This document shows positions 61,730 through 64,000 of a stretch of 64,000 nt of DNA, piece after piece (within the stretch, counting starts at the first letter, position 1; every line of letters begins with the position of its first letter). The DNA is from GCA-2697345 sp002697345 (GTDB lineage: Bacteria > Pseudomonadota > Alphaproteobacteria > Rhodobacterales > Rhodobacteraceae). Both the position numbers and the translations under genes were made by a program. The notes beneath the pieces were generated by a model. The model was not told the DNA's origin. It did no database searches and worked only from the letters and a program-made list of their open reading frames with translations. The stretch covers positions 62,001 through 126,000 of the forward strand of contig CALSNB010000001.1 in assembly GCA_943787605.1 (NCBI GenBank). Direction: 5' to 3'.

Positions 61730-62731
61730 TTAGCCTTTCCAAGGCTGAGGTGGAGCTTGATTGTCTGGAGTTGTATCATTAGAATTTGTATCTTTTTTTG
61801 AAATTTTTTCAATAATTGCCATTGATTGAGCAACTAAAGAAGCAACATCATTCGAACTATCAGGTAAGAGAACTATGGTAGATTCTTTGGCAATTTTTTC
61901 TTTTGCTTCAATAGCCTTTGACGCTAAGTCTAATTGCACAGCTTTTTGACCCTCATTAGAGTTAGCAGCTTCTCCGATTACAACTAAAGCCTTTGCTTTT
62001 GCATCTGCGACTGCAATTAGTGCCAGTGCCTCACCTTGAGCTAGTAAAATTTTCTCTTCTTTATCAGCCTCAGCTGATAATACAACGGCGGCTTTATCTC
62101 CTTCAGCTCTATTGATAGCTGCTTGTCGATCTCCTTCAGATTCTAATATTTGTGCTCTTTTAACTCTTTCCGCTCTCATTTGCTTTTCCATGGCTTCCAT
62201 CACGGATTGCGGAGGTTCAATATCTTTAATTTCATAACGGAGAACTTGAATTCCCCAGGGTGCGGCTGCTTGGTTTATAGATGTAACTATATTTGTGTTC
62301 AAAACATCACGTTCTTCAAATGTCTTATCTAACTCTATTTTTCCAAGTTCCGAACGCATAGTTGTTTGAGCCAATTGAGTGACCGCAAATACATAATCAT
62401 CTACCCCGTATGTAGCTTTTACTGGATCGACGACTCTAAAATAAAGAACGCCGTCAACGGCTAGAGATATGTTATCTTTTGTTATGGCACTTTGACTTGG
62501 CACGTTTACGGCAGTTTCTTTCAAAGACCGGTCTGCTGCAATTTTATCAATAAATGGGACTACAAAATTGAGACCCGCATCTTGTACCTCTTTAAATTTT
62601 CCAAAACGTTGGATAATATATGCTCTATTTTGAGGTACAAATTTAATAGCTCGCTGAAGGACTACTACAACCAATACAAAAAGTACGACTGGGAAAGAAA
62701 AGATTATTGCTAAAAGTTCGGGAATTTCCAT
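61730..62731 (-). CDS. qmcA: SPFH/Band 7 (stomatin, QmcA-like) membrane protein
   Basis: 333 residues: one N-terminal transmembrane segment (FSFPVVLFVLVVVVLQRAI), then the SPFH domain with VPQNRAYIIQRFGKF and DGVLYFRVVDPVKA, then a long helix rich in Ala/Glu (ESEGDRQAAINRAEGDKAA) that forms a coiled coil. These proteins make large membrane rings and interact with NfeD proteins and proteases such as FtsH. The NfeD gene follows. Confidence 0.92.
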   Translation of the reverse strand: MEIPELLAIIFSFPVVLFVLVVVVLQRAIKFVPQNRAYIIQRFGKFKEVQDAGLNFVVPFIDKIAADRSLKETAVNVPSQSAITKDNISLAVDGVLYFRVVDPVKATYGVDDYVFAVTQLAQTTMRSELGKIELDKTFEERDVLNTNIVTSINQAAAPWGIQVLRYEIKDIEPPQSVMEAMEKQMRAERVKRAQILESEGDRQAAINRAEGDKAAVVLSAEADKEEKILLAQGEALALIAVADAKAKALVVIGEAANSNEGQKAVQLDLASKAIEAKEKIAKESTIVLLPDSSNDVASLVAQSMAIIEKISKKDTNSNDTTPDNQAPPQPWKG

Positions 62732-63023
62732 TAAAATTATTTCCAGACATAAATTTATTAAAATTAGTTAAGTTACTTTATATGTTATATATTTAGTATC
62801 TCATAGTGGAATTACAATGCTTTATTTTTCCACAAAAATTTCTGATGGAAGGGTCAAAAAAGGTTAATTACATTTTTGTAGCTTGTGATGTCAAAACAAA
62901 ACGCTGAGTTAAACTTTTTAAATCAAGAGTAAATGTTCAAGAGTATAACTTTCAAGGCACACTAATTACGATTTTTGGTCATCTTATTATCAGTAAGAAG
63001 TAAATAATTACTACGTTTCATAT

Positions 63024-63407
63024 CTACCCTAGATAATCGATAATTGGGCAGTCTGGCCGATGATTGCCAAGGCAAGTTGCAACCAAATGCTTTAGTTCGT
63101 CACGCAGAGCTTGGAGCTCACGCTGTTTTATCTCTATTTCTTCTAATCTTTTGGACGCAATTCGTTTTACTTCAGCGCTGGTACGATTCTTGTCTTGGTA
63201 GAGTCCCAGCAGTGCGCGACACTCTTCAATAGTGAATCCAAATGCGCGTGAACGGCGTATGAATATCAATTTTCGTACGGTGACATCATTGTAAATGCGG
63301 TAACCTGCATTAGATCTTGAAGCGGCTTCAACTAATTTAATATCAGCATAATATCGCACAGTTTTCACAGGTAGACTAGCAAGTTTTGATGCGGTAGAAA
63401 TATTCAT
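63024..63407 (-). CDS. MerR-family regulator, CueR-type metal-responsive
   Basis: 127 residues. N-terminal winged helix ISTASKLASLPVKTVRYYADIKLV, dimerisation helix, and a C-terminal metal loop C-x7-C (CLGNHRPDC), which has the spacing of the Cu(I)-binding loop of CueR. It regulates the divergent glutaredoxin gene across a 94-base gap with a MerR-type promoter. Copper, silver or another thiophilic metal, or redox signals, are possible inducers. Confidence 0.85.
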   Translation of the reverse strand: MNISTASKLASLPVKTVRYYADIKLVEAASRSNAGYRIYNDVTVRKLIFIRRSRAFGFTIEECRALLGLYQDKNRTSAEVKRIASKRLEEIEIKQRELQALRDELKHLVATCLGNHRPDCPIIDYLG

Positions 63408-63418
63408 AAAATTTGTCC

Positions 63419-63449
63419 TTGACCTTCCAGTTACTAGAAAGATTATAGT
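63419..63449 (+). promoter_or_regulatory. MerR-type promoter of the glutaredoxin gene
   Basis: TTGACC at 63419-63424 and TATAGT at 63444-63449 are separated by 19 bases, the long spacer that MerR-family activators need. Inside is the imperfect dyad CTTCCAGTTACTAGAAAG, close to the CueR box ACCTTCC-N7-GGAAGGT. The regulator gene is transcribed away on the other strand. Confidence 0.7.
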
Positions 63450-63501
63450 ACGCCTAATGAGGTTTCAAGGGTTTTATATGCCCGTATAAGAAAGAAAAAT
63501 A

Positions 63502-64000
63502 ATGCGTCAGGGCAAAACTTTTAAAACGGCTACCCTTTACCGTATCGTGATGACTGATCATATGTGCCCGCACGGCCTTAAATCTAAAGACCTTTTGGAA
63601 CGGCAGAAGTTTGTGGTTGAGGATCATCACTTGGTGAATCGAGAAGAGATTGATGCTTTCAAGTTAGAGCATGGCGTAAAGACGACGCCACAGACATTCA
63701 TTGATGGTGACCGGATTGGGGGCTTTGATGATCTCAGTGTATTTTTTGGTAAAACAAAAAAAATTAAGGATGCCACAACTTATAAACCTATTATTGTACT
63801 ATTTTCAGTTGCAGCTTTAGTTGCTGTTGCCGTAACTTGGCTTGTGTTTGGAACTGTTTTCACAGGACAAACAATTGAATGGTTCATCTCGGTTTCGATG
63901 GTACTTCTTGGTCTACAGAAGTTACAAGACGTTGAACGGTTTGCTACGATGTTCCTTAACTATGATCTGTTGGCACAACGCTGGGTCCGCTATGGTTATA
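63502..64000 (+). CDS. Glutaredoxin with C-terminal MauE-type membrane domain (partial; runs off the window)
   Basis: The frame opens at ATG 63502 and is open to the window end, 166 residues seen. A glutaredoxin domain comes first: YRIVMTDHMCPHGLKSKDLLE has the single active Cys in CPHG, and TTPQTFIDGDRIGGFDDL is the cis-Pro and glutathione-binding part. Then a membrane region begins (IIVLFSVAALVAVAVTWLVF), with VLLGLQKLQDVE after a second helix, as in MauE/DoxX redox membrane proteins. Under MerR control it likely serves thiol or metal stress. Confidence 0.8.
   Translation, partial: MRQGKTFKTATLYRIVMTDHMCPHGLKSKDLLERQKFVVEDHHLVNREEIDAFKLEHGVKTTPQTFIDGDRIGGFDDLSVFFGKTKKIKDATTYKPIIVLFSVAALVAVAVTWLVFGTVFTGQTIEWFISVSMVLLGLQKLQDVERFATMFLNYDLLAQRWVRYGY

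Noticed and set aside
1..64000. tRNA, rRNA, CRISPR array or insertion sequence
   Set aside because: No T-arm-like motif set, rRNA stretch, regularly spaced repeats or transposase motif was noticed on either strand; reading by eye could miss a tRNA.

Overview
The window is AT-rich, protein-dense DNA from a marine, streamlined-looking alphaproteobacterium. The evidence is compositional and by gene family: a blue-tuned proteorhodopsin, a TRAP transporter, TauD/TfdA dioxygenases, a non-pyrrolysine MttB-family methyltransferase, a TMADH-like demethylase next to a Rieske oxygenase, and many genes for small nitrogenous or organic-acid substrates. SAR116 or an AT-rich proteorhodopsin-bearing roseobacter would fit; no rRNA or tRNA gene was found to settle it. 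No phage, IS element or CRISPR array was seen.

Layout. 1-4264 (minus): N-demethylation operon (TMADH-like flavoprotein, Rieske oxygenase, an 83-residue protein, a flavin amine oxidase cut by the window edge). 4568-10116 (plus): polyamine-type ABC transporter plus a class III aminotransferase. 10383-15623: glutathione and aromatic-type housekeeping genes (ChaC, HCCA isomerase, GST, VOC protein, acyl-CoA synthetase). 16035-20154: MttB-family methyltransferase, a decayed dehydrogenase, small proteins. 20393-25760: TRAP transporter sandwiched between two paralogous TauD-like dioxygenases. 25987-29995: small membrane protein, LuxE-like acyl-protein synthetase, LuxC-like acyl reductase, proteorhodopsin. 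30968-43839: amino-acid and one-off metabolic genes (threonine aldolase, RhtB exporter, ureohydrolase, SDR, beta-hydroxyacid dehydrogenase, M28 peptidase, MYG1, EamA, MmgE/PrpD, PhyH, BASS-like transporter). 44160-59410: a large LacI-linked catabolic cluster with a sugar-type ABC transporter, five NTF2/SnoaL-fold proteins, a histidinol-dehydrogenase-family enzyme, a cupin, a MetE-like zinc methyltransferase, an RraA-like protein and a lactonase-type amidohydrolase. 59606-64000: RidA, a PLP desulfhydrase/deaminase, NfeD-stomatin pair, and a MerR regulator divergent from a glutaredoxin-membrane fusion.

Two regions look most novel. The first is the LuxE-LuxC pair next to proteorhodopsin without any luciferase: an acid-to-aldehyde reductase beside a retinal (aldehyde)-dependent pump. 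The second is the SnoaL-rich cluster, whose substrate cannot be named from sequence but whose transporter, regulator and a clear LacI-type operator (57420-57435) define it as one regulon.

Quality caveat. At least five otherwise intact genes carry one- or two-site single-base indels and one carries a 29-bp tandem duplication that breaks its frame. This density across unrelated genes suggests sequencing or assembly error as much as gene decay, so the split genes are described as halves of a probable single protein.
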